A stretch of 64,000 nucleotides of DNA from Nitrospirales bacterium (GCA_012270585.1 JAAXIB010000058.1:58357-122356), one strand, 5' to 3'; counted from the stretch's first letter, positions 41,415 to 51,541 are shown. The notes: a model not told the origin generated them from the sequence alone. Numbers and translations: made by a program.

Positions 41415-42029
41415 TTAACCTGTGACCGTCCCGGTAGCGGGCTGTTCCTTTTGTTCGACCGCCGTCGCCTGGAATCCTGTCAATTCAAAAGAAGCTTGAA
41501 TCGGGCGCTCCGGGCTTTCCTCACTCCGTCCCAGGGCGTGAAAATCCAGCGACTTCAACGTCAACGTGTTCGGAAGTGTTTGCAGCTCTTCAAGAAAGTG
41601 AGCGAGCGCATGATAGCCCCCTTCTGCGTGGATCCGAAGGGTGACTCGATTCAAATCAGTTTCCGGAAACGGAACGGGATCCGCGGACTTCCAGGACGTC
41701 AGGGCCACGTCAACCGATCGAGCTTTGTCCAAGACGCCATTGAGTATCTGATCCATGGGCATGGCCAATACGTTTTTCTGCGTTTCGAGTTGGCTGGCCA
41801 GAACGGCGATTTCTTCTTTGAGGGTCTCCAATTGACGGTCCCGTTTCATCGTTGCAAGCTGATGGTCCAGTGATTGAAGGGTTTGTTTAAACGCCTGGGC
41901 GCGTTGCCGTTGCGGTTCCACAATGAACTGAAACAGGATCATCGACGTTAACCCTGCCAAGAGAAGCAGGATGATGACCTTTTGGGTCATGCGCGTGTCT
42001 TCAACCCAATCAAGAATTCTCTCGACCAT
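41415..42029 (-). CDS. pilO: Type IV pilus assembly protein PilO
   Basis: 204 residues: an N-terminal helix (KVIILLLLAGLTSMILFQFIV), a coiled coil (~35-90: QRQRAQAFKQTLQSLDHQLATM...), then a ferredoxin-like domain with ILNGVLDKARSVDV and GGYHALAHFLEELQTLPNTLTLKSLDF. It dimerises with PilN in the periplasm to align pilus assembly. Its start overlaps the pilN end by 20 bases, and pilP follows 12 bases after. Confidence 0.85.
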   Translation of the reverse strand: MVERILDWVEDTRMTQKVIILLLLAGLTSMILFQFIVEPQRQRAQAFKQTLQSLDHQLATMKRDRQLETLKEEIAVLASQLETQKNVLAMPMDQILNGVLDKARSVDVALTSWKSADPVPFPETDLNRVTLRIHAEGGYHALAHFLEELQTLPNTLTLKSLDFHALGRSEESPERPIQASFELTGFQATAVEQKEQPATGTVTG

Positions 42030-42576
42030 GACCCGTCGAGTCCATCAATACGTTCATTGAAAATTGAAAGAGGTCAGGCTGTTCGACATAGGGCCCGGCA
42101 TCAACGACGTCGACCGGACCAAGCATCTTTTCGAAATCCTTTGCAAGTTTCAAAACGTCTTCGAGGGAACGGGAAAAACCCGACAACGTGATCTTTTCAT
42201 CATTCGCCTGAAGATGCATCAACCACACGTCCAAAGGATCAACCATCCGGCTGATCGTCGACAGCAGGTGAATGGGCCTGGCCAACGCACTCGTCGATAC
42301 CTTGATCCTGTCCTGTTCAGTGATCATGGCTTGCCGTCGTTCCTCCAGCATCAACACTTCCTGGTGGGTTTTCTGCAGAAAAGCGACACGTGCCTGTTTT
42401 TCTTGCACCTCTTGTTCAAGCCGTTGCGTCGCGTCAGTGACATCGATGGCGCCCCATCCCCAAAACGCACAGACACTCGCCAGGACGCCTATCCCCGCAA
42501 ATACCTCTGACTTGGTGTGCCTCCGCACCCGACGTTCATCGCGTCGTTGGTCTTTCAGTAAATTAATGCTAACCAT
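42010..42576 (-). CDS. pilN: Type IV pilus assembly protein PilN
   Basis: 188 residues from ATG 42576. The cytoplasmic N-terminus MVSINLLKDQRR is the PilM-binding INLL motif; a membrane helix (AGIGVLASVCAFWGWGAI), a coiled coil and a ferredoxin-like domain (WLMHLQANDEKITLSGFSRSLEDV) follow. It tethers cytoplasmic PilM to the periplasmic PilO/PilP. It overlaps the pilM end by 8 bases. The longer frame up to 42954 lies inside pilM and is rejected. Confidence 0.87.
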   Translation of the reverse strand: MVSINLLKDQRRDERRVRRHTKSEVFAGIGVLASVCAFWGWGAIDVTDATQRLEQEVQEKQARVAFLQKTHQEVLMLEERRQAMITEQDRIKVSTSALARPIHLLSTISRMVDPLDVWLMHLQANDEKITLSGFSRSLEDVLKLAKDFEKMLGPVDVVDAGPYVEQPDLFQFSMNVLMDSTGHGRENS

Positions 42577-43630
42577 GGTTGTCCTGATGCAGGGCCAAAC
42601 CGACGGCCACTCCTCCGAGATGGGCCGAAGCCGACAGTTGTTCGCGGTCCGGGTGATCGGCCTGACATTCGATTTCATCAAAAGGATTGAACGGCAGAAC
42701 GGGAATCGCCAAGGCGTTGTGCAACTCACTTTGCAATTGTGGATGTCTCGATTGCCCTCCACAAAGAAACAGCTTTTCCACGTCGAGCGCCGGGTAGCGT
42801 TCCAGGACGGACTCGATACAGCATTTGATTTCCCTTGTAATTTCCGCCACAGCCGACGGATTCTCCTGGCAACCGGTTCCGCCAGGACCGCGTCCGGCGG
42901 TGTCTTCGACGGCTCCCGCTTCGCCGATAGCCCGGTTTGACGAAGTTCCCTCAAAGCTTACATCACGAACCATGAGGGGCTGCTCATCGTCTACGAAGAC
43001 GAGATTCATTCCGCTTGCTCCCACGTTGGCAACAGCAAACGATCTGCCCCGGAAGTCTGGACGACGACGCATCATCGTCTTCATCAGTGCCAGACCATCC
43101 ACGTCACACACGATCGGATGCACCCCGATTTCTTCCAACAACGTTTTGCGGCTTTCAACCACCTGTTGCTTGGCGGCCACAAGCAACAGTTCCGTTTCCG
43201 TCGAGGCGGGCCGCGGTCGAGGAGGAGGCAGGATCCAATAATCAAAATAAATCTCACTCATGGCATAGGGAATGTATTGATGGCCTTCCCACGTCAAGTA
43301 TTCATCAAGGGCATCCTGCTCGACACCGGACACGCGTATCCGCTTGACCATCACCGATGGTCCGGATACAGAAATGGCAACGGAGCTGCCGAGCAACTCA
43401 AACTCTTGCAGCAGATCGCCGAGTGCGGCTTTGAGCCGATGGGAATCGTGGCTTGCGTCCTCTTCCGCAACCTCTGATCCCAGGTTACACACGCCAAATC
43501 GTTTGAGGCGATACCGGTTGGCGCGTTGCTCAAGTTCGATCAGTTTGATCGTGGAAGAGCCGATGTCCAACCCGACCCGGCGTTGCGATCGTGAAAACAC
43601 ATGAGTCCATCTCCGGAGTCGCTTCATCAT
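42569..43630 (-). CDS. pilM: Type IV pilus assembly ATPase-like protein PilM
   Basis: 353 residues with an actin/FtsA-like fold: VGLDIGSSTIKLIELE near residues 19-34, GVEQDALDEYLTWEGHQYIPYAMSEIYFDYWIL, VCDVDGLALM, VANVGASGMNLVFV and LFLCGGQSRHPQL. The cytoplasmic protein binds ATP and the PilN tail. It heads the pilMNOP operon behind a candidate promoter at 43687-43715. An insert of Gly/Ala-rich residues (AGAVEDTAGRGPGGTG) lies near residue 240. Confidence 0.9.
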   Translation of the reverse strand: MMKRLRRWTHVFSRSQRRVGLDIGSSTIKLIELEQRANRYRLKRFGVCNLGSEVAEEDASHDSHRLKAALGDLLQEFELLGSSVAISVSGPSVMVKRIRVSGVEQDALDEYLTWEGHQYIPYAMSEIYFDYWILPPPRPRPASTETELLLVAAKQQVVESRKTLLEEIGVHPIVCDVDGLALMKTMMRRRPDFRGRSFAVANVGASGMNLVFVDDEQPLMVRDVSFEGTSSNRAIGEAGAVEDTAGRGPGGTGCQENPSAVAEITREIKCCIESVLERYPALDVEKLFLCGGQSRHPQLQSELHNALAIPVLPFNPFDEIECQADHPDREQLSASAHLGGVAVGLALHQDNHG

Positions 43631-43686
43631 CGGCTACAAATTGCGAGAACTGCTTGCTGTCACCCTGTTTTCGCTTAAAAATTTAA

Positions 43687-43715
43687 ACCCTACACTGTTC
43701 TCGATTGAGCGTCAA
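43687..43715 (-). promoter_or_regulatory. Candidate sigma-70 promoter of pilMNOP
   Basis: Minus-strand TTGACG (43715-43710) and TAGGGT (43692-43687) with a 17-base spacer, about 57 bases before the pilM start, in the only sizable gap (233 bases) between rapZ and pilM. Confidence 0.5.
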
Positions 43716-43863
43716 ACAATGGCGATTTGGCCCACGCGCCCATGTGATTTCTTCTAAAAATGACCGTGACCGTGAACGTTCCCTTGTCGCGATTTGTATC
43801 GGAAGCAGCCGGGACCGGAAGAATCTGTCATGCGGAAAACCCGCCGCCTGAAACAACGGCACG

Positions 43864-44754
43864 TCAATATTCCGAACGATCCATGTCCCGATGGGTGAGC
43901 GTGGCACTGTAGCCTAACAACGCAAACAGGTCCTTCATCTTGTTCGCAATCGCAACGGAACGGTGCCGCCCACCCGTACAACCGATGGCGACGGTCAGAT
44001 AACTTCGCCGTTCCTGCTCAAACAGCGGAAGGAGGAACGCAAAAAAATTCTTCATGTGCTCAAGAAAACCTTGTGCCTCTTTGTTCTCGAGAACGTACTG
44101 CTGAATATTTTTTTCATTTCCCGTTAACGGCTTCAATTCAGGAACGAAGTGAGGATTTTGCAAAAAGCGAACGTCAAACACGAGATCGGCTTCATAGGGC
44201 ACACCAAACTTGTAACCGAACGTCATCAAGGACACCTTCATTGAATGCCGATGATCACGGTCCTGGTACTGCTGCACCATCCAATCTCGAAGTTCATGTA
44301 CTGTCAACTCCGACGTATCCAACACCCGATCGGCACGAGAACGTAGTTCCCCAAGGCGCTCCCGTTCAAGTCGGATCCCTTCAAGAACGGGCTGCCGTGG
44401 CAGGAGCGGATGGGGACGACGGGACTCAGAAAAGCGACGGGTCAGGACCACGTCAGTCGCTTCCAAATACAACAGTTCCACGGCGGAGACGTTCGCTTGG
44501 AGTCGCTCAAGATTTTCGAAAAAATCCAAAAAGAATTCACGTTCGCGAATATCAATGCACAGGGCGATCTTTCGAACGGTGTGACTCCGTTGACCACAAA
44601 ATTCTGCAAATGAGAGGAACAGCGCCGGAGGGAGATTGTCCACACAGAAGAACCCTAGATCCTCGAGACATTTCAGGGCTTGGGTTTTTCCGGAGCCGGA
44701 CAACCCACTGACAATCACGAGATGGAGTGAACGTTCCGGTTCATGATCTGTCAT
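43864..44754 (-). CDS. rapZ: RNase adapter / nucleotide-binding protein RapZ (YvcJ)
   Basis: About 296 residues from ATG 44754, which has AGGT upstream and lies just before the conserved start. Walker A is VIVSGLSGSGKTQALK, Walker B-like DNLPP follows, and the C-terminal signature is TVAIGCTGGRHRSVAIANKM. In enterobacteria RapZ guides RNase E to GlmZ/GlmY RNAs to set glucosamine-6-phosphate synthesis; in other phyla its partner is less clear. It follows rpoN directly, but the usual hpf and ptsN genes of this cluster are absent. Confidence 0.92.
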   Translation of the reverse strand: MTDHEPERSLHLVIVSGLSGSGKTQALKCLEDLGFFCVDNLPPALFLSFAEFCGQRSHTVRKIALCIDIREREFFLDFFENLERLQANVSAVELLYLEATDVVLTRRFSESRRPHPLLPRQPVLEGIRLERERLGELRSRADRVLDTSELTVHELRDWMVQQYQDRDHRHSMKVSLMTFGYKFGVPYEADLVFDVRFLQNPHFVPELKPLTGNEKNIQQYVLENKEAQGFLEHMKNFFAFLLPLFEQERRSYLTVAIGCTGGRHRSVAIANKMKDLFALLGYSATLTHRDMDRSEY

Positions 44755-44832
44755 GGTGACCTGAAGGGCCATCTTCCTCATCAGCAAGGGAGGCAAGCCC
44801 CTGGGTAAAAACGCGGCTACGGTAAGGGGAAT

Positions 44833-46365
44833 TCAATAGATACGTTTTCGCTGGCTGGCCGGGGCGATATTGAGTTCCGTCCGATATTTGGCGACCGTCC
44901 GTCTGGCAATAACAATCCCTCTGACGCGCAACCTCGACACAATTTCCTGATCTTTCAACGGCCTCCCGGGACTTTCCTGCCCGACCATTTCACGGATCAA
45001 CTCCCGAACGGTGACCGAGGATAAATCTTCAGCACCCGGTTCCGCCCGTTGAATGCCCGCGTTAAAGAAAAATTTCAGTTCCAACATGCCCTGAGGGCAA
45101 TACATATATTTATTCGTCGTCACCCGACTGATGGTCGACTCATGCATGCCCACGTCTTCGGCGACTTGCTTCAGCACAAGCGGCTTCAGGTACTGAATCC
45201 CTTTTTCCAAAAAGGCTTCTTGGAATTTGATTAAACTTCCAACGACTTTCAGAATGGTTTTGTTCCTCTGCTCAAGGCTGCGAATAATCCACTGGGCCCC
45301 TCTCAGTTTGTCCTCCAAGTATGCCCTCGTGGTATCTCCTTCTCCACGGCTCATTCCCAACATCTGCGTATAATAAGGATTGATGCGCACTCGAGGCATC
45401 CCATCGTCATTCAGGAGCACCTGCCATTCGCCCTCGTCTTTGAAGACGAAGACATCGGGCACAATTGTTTGGTTGATGTCGGAACAATAGGGACGTCCCG
45501 GCTTTGGTTCCAACCCTTCAATGATATGCACGGCCTCCACAATTTCTGCGACGGACCTGCCGACGGCTTTGGCGACGGTGGAGTATCGTTTTTTCTGGAG
45601 GTCCTGAAGATGGCTCTTGATAATCAATGCAAGGAGTGATTCCTGGCGAGCGCCGCCATGCACGCATCCATTGCCAACGGGTTTATGGAGGTGGCGAAGT
45701 TGAATCAATAAACATTCTCGAAGATCTCGGGCAGCCACACCAATCGGATCGAACGTTTGAATCAGGGATAAAACAGAATCAACTTTTTTGACGGATACCT
45801 GAGCTTCGTCAGCAATTTCCTCGATCGACGTGCGAAGATACCCGTCTTCATCGAGATTGCCGATGATCATATGGCCAATGGCTTTTTCTTCTTCATCCTC
45901 GGAAGAAAGCCGCAACTGCCAAAGCAAGTGTTCTTCCAGTGTGGCCGGTTTGGTCAGCGTTTGGTCATAAGATGGAAAATCTCCTTCTGAAAACGCCTCG
46001 TACTTCCCACCCCCCGGTCGCCAATCACTTTCATAATAGTCTTCCCATCCTTCCGGCGAGAGCGGTTCGGAAAATTCGTTGGCTTCTCCTGCTCCAACCT
46101 CACCGCCAGCGGCCCCGTCTCCGCTATCAGCCTCACCGATGACTTCTTCCTTTCTTTCAGCAACGGGTTCCTCCGTTGGCCCGTCTCCTTCGTCCGCATC
46201 AGCACTCAACTCTTCAAGGAGTGGATTTTCCAACAGATGTTGAGAGAGCACCTGCTGTAAATCCAATCTGGATAACTGCAATAGCTTGATGGCCTGTTGA
46301 AGTTGGGGAGTCATCACCAACTTCTGACTGAGCCGAAGATCGAGTTTGAGTTCCATTGCCGTCAT
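44833..46365 (-). CDS. rpoN: RNA polymerase sigma-54 factor
   Basis: About 510 residues. The N-terminal Gln-rich activator-contact region is MELKLDLRLSQKLVMTPQLQQAIKLLQLSRLDLQ; an acidic stretch follows (~residues 55-110), then the core-binding domain, an HTH near VAEDVGMHESTISRVTTNKY and the C-terminal RpoN box ARRTVAKYRTEL. It directs transcription from -24/-12 promoters, typically nitrogen and pilus genes. It starts 11 bases after lptB, matching the lptC-lptA-lptB-rpoN order common in proteobacteria and Nitrospirota. Confidence 0.95.
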   Translation of the reverse strand: MTAMELKLDLRLSQKLVMTPQLQQAIKLLQLSRLDLQQVLSQHLLENPLLEELSADADEGDGPTEEPVAERKEEVIGEADSGDGAAGGEVGAGEANEFSEPLSPEGWEDYYESDWRPGGGKYEAFSEGDFPSYDQTLTKPATLEEHLLWQLRLSSEDEEEKAIGHMIIGNLDEDGYLRTSIEEIADEAQVSVKKVDSVLSLIQTFDPIGVAARDLRECLLIQLRHLHKPVGNGCVHGGARQESLLALIIKSHLQDLQKKRYSTVAKAVGRSVAEIVEAVHIIEGLEPKPGRPYCSDINQTIVPDVFVFKDEGEWQVLLNDDGMPRVRINPYYTQMLGMSRGEGDTTRAYLEDKLRGAQWIIRSLEQRNKTILKVVGSLIKFQEAFLEKGIQYLKPLVLKQVAEDVGMHESTISRVTTNKYMYCPQGMLELKFFFNAGIQRAEPGAEDLSSVTVRELIREMVGQESPGRPLKDQEIVSRLRVRGIVIARRTVAKYRTELNIAPASQRKRIY

Positions 46366-46378
46366 CAAGGCAGAACGT

Positions 46379-47104
46379 TCAGAGTCGGAAGCGTTCGCCC
46401 AAATAGATTTCTCTGACCTTGGGGCTCCTGACTATGGCTTCTGAAGTGCCTGCCTCCAGAATCATTCCTTCATTAATGATATACGCTCGATCGGTTATGG
46501 AAAGCGTTTCTTGCACGTTGTGATCCGTCGTCAGGATCCCGATTTTCTTGCTTTTCAGGGATTGAATGATTTTTTGGATGTCGGCGACCGCAATGGGATC
46601 AATTCCGGCAAATGGTTCATCCAACAACAAAAACCGAGGGGTCGTGGCCAGGGCTCTCGTGATTTCCAACCGACGACGCTCTCCACCGGAGAGCGTGAAG
46701 GCTTTACTTTTTCGAATATGGGCTAACCCGAGTTCGTTCAACAGAGTTTCCAAGCGTTCCCAACGCTCATCCTGGGAAAGATCCAACGTCTCCAAGACGG
46801 CACAGATATTATCTTGAACGGATAATCGACGAAAGACAGAGGCCTCTTGCGGGAGATACCCAATACCGCGGCGGGCCCTCTGATACATCGGCAAGTCAGT
46901 GACCGGATCGCGATTTAAGAAAATCTGGCCATGGTCGGGCTGGCAAAGGCCAACCACCATGTCGAAAATAGTCGTTTTTCCTGCTCCATTCGGTCCCAAT
47001 AATCCGACAATTTCTCCTGACTCAACTGCTAGCGAGACGCCTCGCACGGCATCCCGTCCTTTGTAACTTTTTCGTAGTTCCTTGACGGAAAGCCTGGAGT
47101 GCGC
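46379..47104 (-). CDS. lptB: LPS export ABC transporter ATPase LptB
   Basis: 241 residues from ATG 47104 (TTG 47137 is possible). Motifs: [16 protein letters not shown], Walker [40 protein letters not shown] (LptB hallmark), signature [16 protein letters not shown], Walker [17 protein letters not shown] and H-loop TTDHNV. It powers extraction of lipopolysaccharide from the inner membrane with LptFG. It is part of the lptC-lptA-lptB set; lptF and lptG are not in the window. Confidence 0.94.
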   Translation of the reverse strand, partial: AHSRLSVKELRKSYKGRDAVRGVSLAVESGEIVGLLGPNGAGKTTIFDMVVGLCQPDHGQIFLNRDPVTDLPMYQRARRGIGYLPQEASVFRRLSVQDNICAVLETLDLSQDERWERLETLLNELGLAHIRKSKAFTLSGGERRRLEITRALATTPRFLLLDEPFAGIDPIAVADIQKIIQSLKSKKIGILTTDHNVQETLSITDRAYIINEGMILEAGTSEAIVRSPKVREIYLGERFRL

Positions 47105-47151
47105 CATGACGGGCTGTAACGGCTCAACGATTGTCAACGGCCTTACGGCCT

Positions 47152-47676
47152 CTACTCTCCGAGGATAACCACACGGGATCCTCCCTCGACGATGCTTCGT
47201 TCTTCCTTTAAAAACATGGTCATTTGGGATCCCTCAACTCTTGTACCGCCTTGCCAGGCCACCGGCGACTCCGTCAGGACGAGTTTCTCTTCATCTTTGT
47301 CATACAGTGCGCGCCCGCACGTCGCCTTCCCATCCGATTTCTCAATGACCACTTTGCCGCTGGCCTCAATGCGGTCAACTTGGCTCGTGGTCCCCCCTTC
47401 CGTTTCCTGACTGTCAGTTTGCGCGCCTTTCTTAAACGTCACCACCATATGATCGGAACGCATGACGAAGTCCCTTTTCTTGAGGACCACCATTCCTTCA
47501 AAGATCGTTCGTCTCGATTTTCCTTGGACGGTCATCCTCTGTGAAGTAATCGTCGTTTGCTCCTTTTTTTCAGCAAAAGCGAAAGGGAGGGTCTGCGCCG
47601 AGAGGAGACCACAAACCAGAATCGCAATCGAAATCGGATTGCCGTATTCAGGACGCAATTTGAACGTGAACATCAT
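47152..47676 (-). CDS. lptA: LPS transport periplasmic protein LptA
   Basis: 174 residues with a signal peptide ([21 protein letters not shown]), then the OstA/LptA beta-jellyroll with [63 protein letters not shown] and EKLVLTESP. It forms the periplasmic bridge carrying LPS from LptC to LptD. Its start overlaps the lptC end by 29 bases, indicating coupling. Confidence 0.88.
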   Translation of the reverse strand: MMFTFKLRPEYGNPISIAILVCGLLSAQTLPFAFAEKKEQTTITSQRMTVQGKSRRTIFEGMVVLKKRDFVMRSDHMVVTFKKGAQTDSQETEGGTTSQVDRIEASGKVVIEKSDGKATCGRALYDKDEEKLVLTESPVAWQGGTRVEGSQMTMFLKEERSIVEGGSRVVILGE

Positions 47677-48259
47677 CGAGAACTACTAACTTTTCTGTTT
47701 TCAACTCTGCGATCAAACCAATACCCGTAATGATCAAGCCAGGCCCGTGTATGGTCACTGGCCTGTCCGTGCTGATTGTCTGTTCGAAGTCCACCCAGTG
47801 CACGTGCGGGGTGAGGATTGTATATCCATTTGCCAATTCAATCGCAATCAATTCGTCTTGATTTCGAAGATCAAAATCGCCGTTGGCCGTATCAATCATT
47901 CCTTCCTCAGCCGCTAATTGCATTTCTTGCTCTTGACCCTCCTTGTCAAACAACCGAACCTGAACCTGCTTCAGCAGCACGCGCTGTTCAGACTCATGCC
48001 TCTCGGCTCTTTGCGCTTCCACCTCCCACAGGACCCGCCCTTCATCGGTTTGACGGTAGACAAAACCTTCTATGCCGGCGTCGGCCGTTTCAAAAACCGG
48101 TTCCGTGATCACAGGAGACGGCTGATTCAATTGCATCTGCTGCATCAGGACATACCCGAGGAACCCCGCCAAACTCAGGATGATCCCTCTCAAAATCCAT
48201 TGAATCCACGAGCGAGGCATACGCAACCAGCTTGGAAGGAACTTAAAACAGAATACCAT
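47648..48259 (-). CDS. lptC: LPS export system protein LptC
   Basis: Up to 203 residues. One N-terminal helix (GIILSLAGFLGYVLMQQM) is followed by an LptC/OstA-like periplasmic domain with GIEGFVYRQTDEGRVLWEVEAQRAERHES and AAEEGMIDTANGDFDLRNQ. It accepts LPS from LptBFG and passes it to LptA. A promoter-like pair (TTTACT, 17 bases, TATTCT) overlaps the first codons, so the true start may be the downstream ATG at 48220. Confidence 0.85.
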   Translation of the reverse strand: MVFCFKFLPSWLRMPRSWIQWILRGIILSLAGFLGYVLMQQMQLNQPSPVITEPVFETADAGIEGFVYRQTDEGRVLWEVEAQRAERHESEQRVLLKQVQVRLFDKEGQEQEMQLAAEEGMIDTANGDFDLRNQDELIAIELANGYTILTPHVHWVDFEQTISTDRPVTIHGPGLIITGIGLIAELKTEKLVVLDDVHVQIAS

Positions 48260-48406
48260 ACGCCCCCAACCAAGTAAACTAAACGGCCGCGGAACTGTTG
48301 CTGAAACAAGGTTTGCTTATGACGGGAAAAACGGTGGGGGAACACGACGGGACGTCATCCACTTCCAGAAAACCGGACACGTGAGGCGGAAAGAACGGCA
48401 AAAAGA

Positions 48407-48814
48407 TTAGGAAGCCTTGTCTTCGGCCACGGGTTCAGGAACGTCGTCATTCGCCGGCCCGCGCTCGATCAACTCGACGGCCACAAGTTCTGCAGCATCC
48501 CCGGGTCGACGTCTCGTCGGAATGATCCGGACGTACCCTCCGGGTTGGCGATGGAATCGTCCTGCAACGTCGCCAAACAATTTGGATACGATGTCTTTTT
48601 TTCGGATAAAATCCAAAGCGCGCCTGCGAGCATGCAGAGAGCCCTCTTTCCCCAAGGTGATCATTTTCTCTGTGATACCGCGGATCTCTTTGGCTTTTGC
48701 CTCCGTGGTCTCAATACGTTCATGTTCCAGTAACGCGGTGACAAGGTTCCGAAACATGGCGTGTCGATGTTTGGTATTTCGCCCTAATTGTCTGCCTTTT
48801 TTTCGATGACGCAC
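48407..48814 (-). CDS. rplQ: Ribosomal protein L17
   Basis: 135 residues: MRHRKKGRQLGRNTKHRHAMFRNL, ETTEAKAKEIR and the end of the core at GGYVRIIPTRRRPGDAAELVAVELI are L17 signatures. A ~20-residue acidic tail (DVPEPVAEDKAS) extends beyond the core. Large-subunit protein; last gene of the alpha operon, 23 bases after rpoA. Confidence 0.97.
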   Translation of the reverse strand: MRHRKKGRQLGRNTKHRHAMFRNLVTALLEHERIETTEAKAKEIRGITEKMITLGKEGSLHARRRALDFIRKKDIVSKLFGDVAGRFHRQPGGYVRIIPTRRRPGDAAELVAVELIERGPANDDVPEPVAEDKAS

Positions 48815-48837
48815 GACGCGGCTCTCTTGATAAAATG

Positions 48838-49833
48838 TTAATGCGACTGGTTGTTGGTCTGTACCAGACTTTCTCTTCTGAGACCCAAGCTTAACCCCAT
48901 TTCTGCTAACACTTCCTTAATTTCATTGAGAGATTTTTTCCCGAAGTTTTTGGTTTTCAGCATCTCCATTTCCGTCTTCTGCACGAGGTCTTCAATGGTT
49001 CTGATGTTTGCATTTTTCAGACAATTCGCCGCACGCACGGAAAGCTCCAGTTCATTAACGTTTCGAGCCAGATGTTTATTCAATTCGGCTTGCGTTTCCT
49101 CGGAAGCGGAATCATGCTCCACTTCCTTCATTTCTTCGCTGGGAATGCAAATGGCCAAATGCTCACGAAGAATAGAGGCCGATGAGGAAACCGCCTCTTG
49201 CGGGGTGATACTTCCATCGGTCCAAATTTCAAGATTCAATTTGTCATAATCGGTCACACGTCCCACACGGGCATTTTCCACATGAAAGTTCACTCGCTTA
49301 ATCGGGGAAAAAATCGAATCGACCGGGATGACCCCAATCGGCAACCCCTCTTCTTTATTGCGTTCAGCCGGCACGTAACCGCGTCCCGGCTTGACGATCA
49401 ACTCCATGTCAAGCACACCATCTTTGTCCAACGTAGCAATATGCAGTTCAGGATTTAAAATGGTGATATCCGCGTCATGCTGAATATCGGCGGCACGCAC
49501 TTTACCCGGCCCTTTCTTCTTTAACCGCATCGCTTTCGACTTATCGGTATGCAATTTGAGACGAAGATTTTTGATGTTCAAGATGATAATGGTCACGTCT
49601 TCCGTAACGCCGGGGAGGGTGGAAAATTCATGAAACGCACTTTCGATCTTCACAGAGGTCACGGCCGCACCGGTTAACGAGGACAACAACACGCGGCGCA
49701 GAGAGTTGCCGACCGTTGTCCCAAACCCACGTTCAAAAGGCTCCGCCGTAAACTTCCCATAGGTGGACGAGGCAGTTTCCTTTTCCAATTCCAGTCGCAT
49801 CGGCAACTGAAAATCCTTGATCCCTTTGCTCAT
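48838..49833 (-). CDS. rpoA: RNA polymerase alpha subunit
   Basis: 331 residues from ATG 49833, which is preceded by AAGGGGG. The N-terminal domain has [36 protein letters not shown]; the C-terminal domain has [47 protein letters not shown], the DNA- and activator-contact region. It assembles core RNA polymerase. The longer frame start at 49860 lies upstream of the ribosome site and is not favoured. Confidence 0.97.
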   Translation of the reverse strand: MSKGIKDFQLPMRLELEKETASSTYGKFTAEPFERGFGTTVGNSLRRVLLSSLTGAAVTSVKIESAFHEFSTLPGVTEDVTIIILNIKNLRLKLHTDKSKAMRLKKKGPGKVRAADIQHDADITILNPELHIATLDKDGVLDMELIVKPGRGYVPAERNKEEGLPIGVIPVDSIFSPIKRVNFHVENARVGRVTDYDKLNLEIWTDGSITPQEAVSSSASILREHLAICIPSEEMKEVEHDSASEETQAELNKHLARNVNELELSVRAANCLKNANIRTIEDLVQKTEMEMLKTKNFGKKSLNEIKEVLAEMGLSLGLRRESLVQTNNQSH

Positions 49834-49903
49834 TACGCCCCCTTTCGCCTCATCCGTCACAGCCGAAACATCGGCTCACGTATGGCTGCCAATTCGTTTC
49901 CTT

Positions 49904-50530
49904 CTAGCGAGAATAGAGTTCCACAATAATCTGTTCATTGACCGGAGCTCCAATGTCCTCCTTCGTCGGCAGCGCCCGAATCGTCCCTTTCAAAGCATCC
50001 CGGTCACAGTCGATCCAGCTGACTTCAGGCTGGCTGTCGGCAGCCTGGGCCGCTGCTTTGATCGCCAGCAACTCCAAGCTCCGTGGTCTGACTTGAACCA
50101 CGTCTCCCACGGCCGTCGTATAAGATGGAATGTCGGTTTTTCGGCCATTCACTAAAATATGTCCATGATTGACCAACTGGCGTGCTTGTTTACGCGAAAA
50201 AGCCAAACCAATCCGATAGACGACGTTATCCAACCGTCGCTCAAGCAAAGCCAGTAGATTTTCACCCGTCACGCCCTCTTGACGTTCAGCGCGCTCGAAG
50301 ATTCCCCGAAATTGACGCTCCTGGATGACATACATCCGGCGCAATTTCTGTTTTTCACGAAGCTGCATACTATAATCCGTTACACGGGGTCGCGCTTGCC
50401 CATGCTGACCTGGAGGATAACTGCGACGTTCAATCGCACACTTGTCGGTCATGCACCGTGTTCCTTTAAGGAACAGCTTGACCCCCTCCCTTCGACAAAT
50501 CCTGCATACTGGACCACGATAATTTGCCAC
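49904..50530 (-). CDS. rpsD: Ribosomal protein S4
   Basis: 208 residues. The N-terminus [23 protein letters not shown] contains Cys residues of the zinc-binding (C+) S4 form (CRICRREG, and CMTDKCAIE). The S4 RNA-binding domain is [40 protein letters not shown]. It nucleates 16S rRNA assembly and often represses its own operon. Confidence 0.97.
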   Translation of the reverse strand: MANYRGPVCRICRREGVKLFLKGTRCMTDKCAIERRSYPPGQHGQARPRVTDYSMQLREKQKLRRMYVIQERQFRGIFERAERQEGVTGENLLALLERRLDNVVYRIGLAFSRKQARQLVNHGHILVNGRKTDIPSYTTAVGDVVQVRPRSLELLAIKAAAQAADSQPEVSWIDCDRDALKGTIRALPTKEDIGAPVNEQIIVELYSR

Positions 50531-50600
50531 GTCTCTAGCCTCTCACTTGCAAGACTCCAGAGTCTGCATTGGCACCTCTGAAGGTTTCGTCAATCACCGC

Positions 50601-50984
50601 TTATACTCGTCGCCTTTTCGGCGGTCGGCATCCGTTATGGGGAACGGGGGTCACGTCGCGAATCAAATTCACCCGCAAGCCTACGGATTGCAGTGCTCGC
50701 ACCGCCGACTCACGTCCAGACCCCGGCCCGTTGACGTACACGTCAATCTGGCGCATGCCTTGCTCCATGGCTTTTCGTCCCGCCGCCTCCCCCACGCGTG
50801 TCGCCGCAAAGGGCGTACTCTTTCTGGCTCCCTTGAAGCCCAAGCCTCCGGCATTCGACCACGAGACCGTATTGCCGCTCATGTCCGTAATGGTCACAAG
50901 CGTGTTATTAAAAGACGCTTGAATGTGGGCAATCCCCATTTGCACGTTTTTTTTCTCTTTTTTCCGACCCTTTTTTACACTCAT
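50601..50984 (-). CDS. rpsK: Ribosomal protein S11
   Basis: 127 residues: [45 protein letters not shown], then [18 protein letters not shown] and the C-terminal [20 protein letters not shown] 30S platform protein. It lies 20 bases after rpsM. Confidence 0.97.
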   Translation of the reverse strand: MSVKKGRKKEKKNVQMGIAHIQASFNNTLVTITDMSGNTVSWSNAGGLGFKGARKSTPFAATRVGEAAGRKAMEQGMRQIDVYVNGPGSGRESAVRALQSVGLRVNLIRDVTPVPHNGCRPPKRRRV

Positions 50985-51004
50985 GCTGACACCTGAATGG
51001 CTGT

Positions 51005-51373
51005 TTATTTTTTAGTCCTGCCGATCGAAGCCCGTTTCCCTTTCCTGGTTCTTGAATTCGTTTTGGTCCGTTGTCCACGAACAGGCAGACCTCTTCGATG
51101 ACGAAGACCTCGATACGTCCCCGTATCGATCAGGCGTTTGATGCTGAGGGTAACTTCTTTTCGGAGAGCCCCCTCCACGGTGTAGTCTTTATCGATCGTT
51201 TCACGAAGTTTGACAATGTCTTCCTCGCGAAGATCCTTGACGTGCACGGCGCAATCAATACCGGTCTTTCGTAAAATCTGCCTGGCACTCCACGGTCCGA
51301 TCCCGTAAATATAGGTCAAGCCAATCTCAATGCGTTTGCCCACGGGCAGATCGACGCCTGCTATCCGAGCCAT
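51005..51373 (-). CDS. rpsM: Ribosomal protein S13
   Basis: 122 residues: [56 protein letters not shown] 30S head protein contacting the 50S subunit and P-site tRNA. First gene of the rpsM-K-D-rpoA-rplQ block after rpmJ. Confidence 0.97.
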   Translation of the reverse strand: MARIAGVDLPVGKRIEIGLTYIYGIGPWSARQILRKTGIDCAVHVKDLREEDIVKLRETIDKDYTVEGALRKEVTLSIKRLIDTGTYRGLRHRRGLPVRGQRTKTNSRTRKGKRASIGRTKK

Positions 51374-51408
51374 GTCCCCTCCTTCTTCACGTGACGCGGC
51401 TTGTGCCG

Positions 51409-51522
51409 TTACCCTTGTCGCTGCTTGTGGCGAGGATTACTGCATCGGACCCGAACAATGCCTCGTCGTCTGAATACAATACATTTTGAACACATCGGTT
51501 TGACGGACGATTTGACTTTCAT
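51409..51522 (-). CDS. rpmJ: Ribosomal protein L36
   Basis: 37 residues read directly from the sequence, too short for most ORF listings. It starts [14 protein letters not shown], continues [20 protein letters not shown] and has the zinc ligands Cys-x2-Cys, Cys and His of the zinc-binding L36 form. It lies 19 bases after infA and 35 bases before rpsM. Confidence 0.95.
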   Translation of the reverse strand: MKVKSSVKPMCSKCIVFRRRGIVRVRCSNPRHKQRQG

Positions 51523-51541
51523 GAGAGCGTTTTTCTCCTTG

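Noticed and set aside
42577..42954. Longer PilN frame
   Set aside because: It lies wholly inside pilM in another frame; the INLL motif starts at ATG 42576.
48260..48406. Terminator after rplQ
   Set aside because: I saw no GC-rich stem followed by a T-run on the minus strand in this gap.
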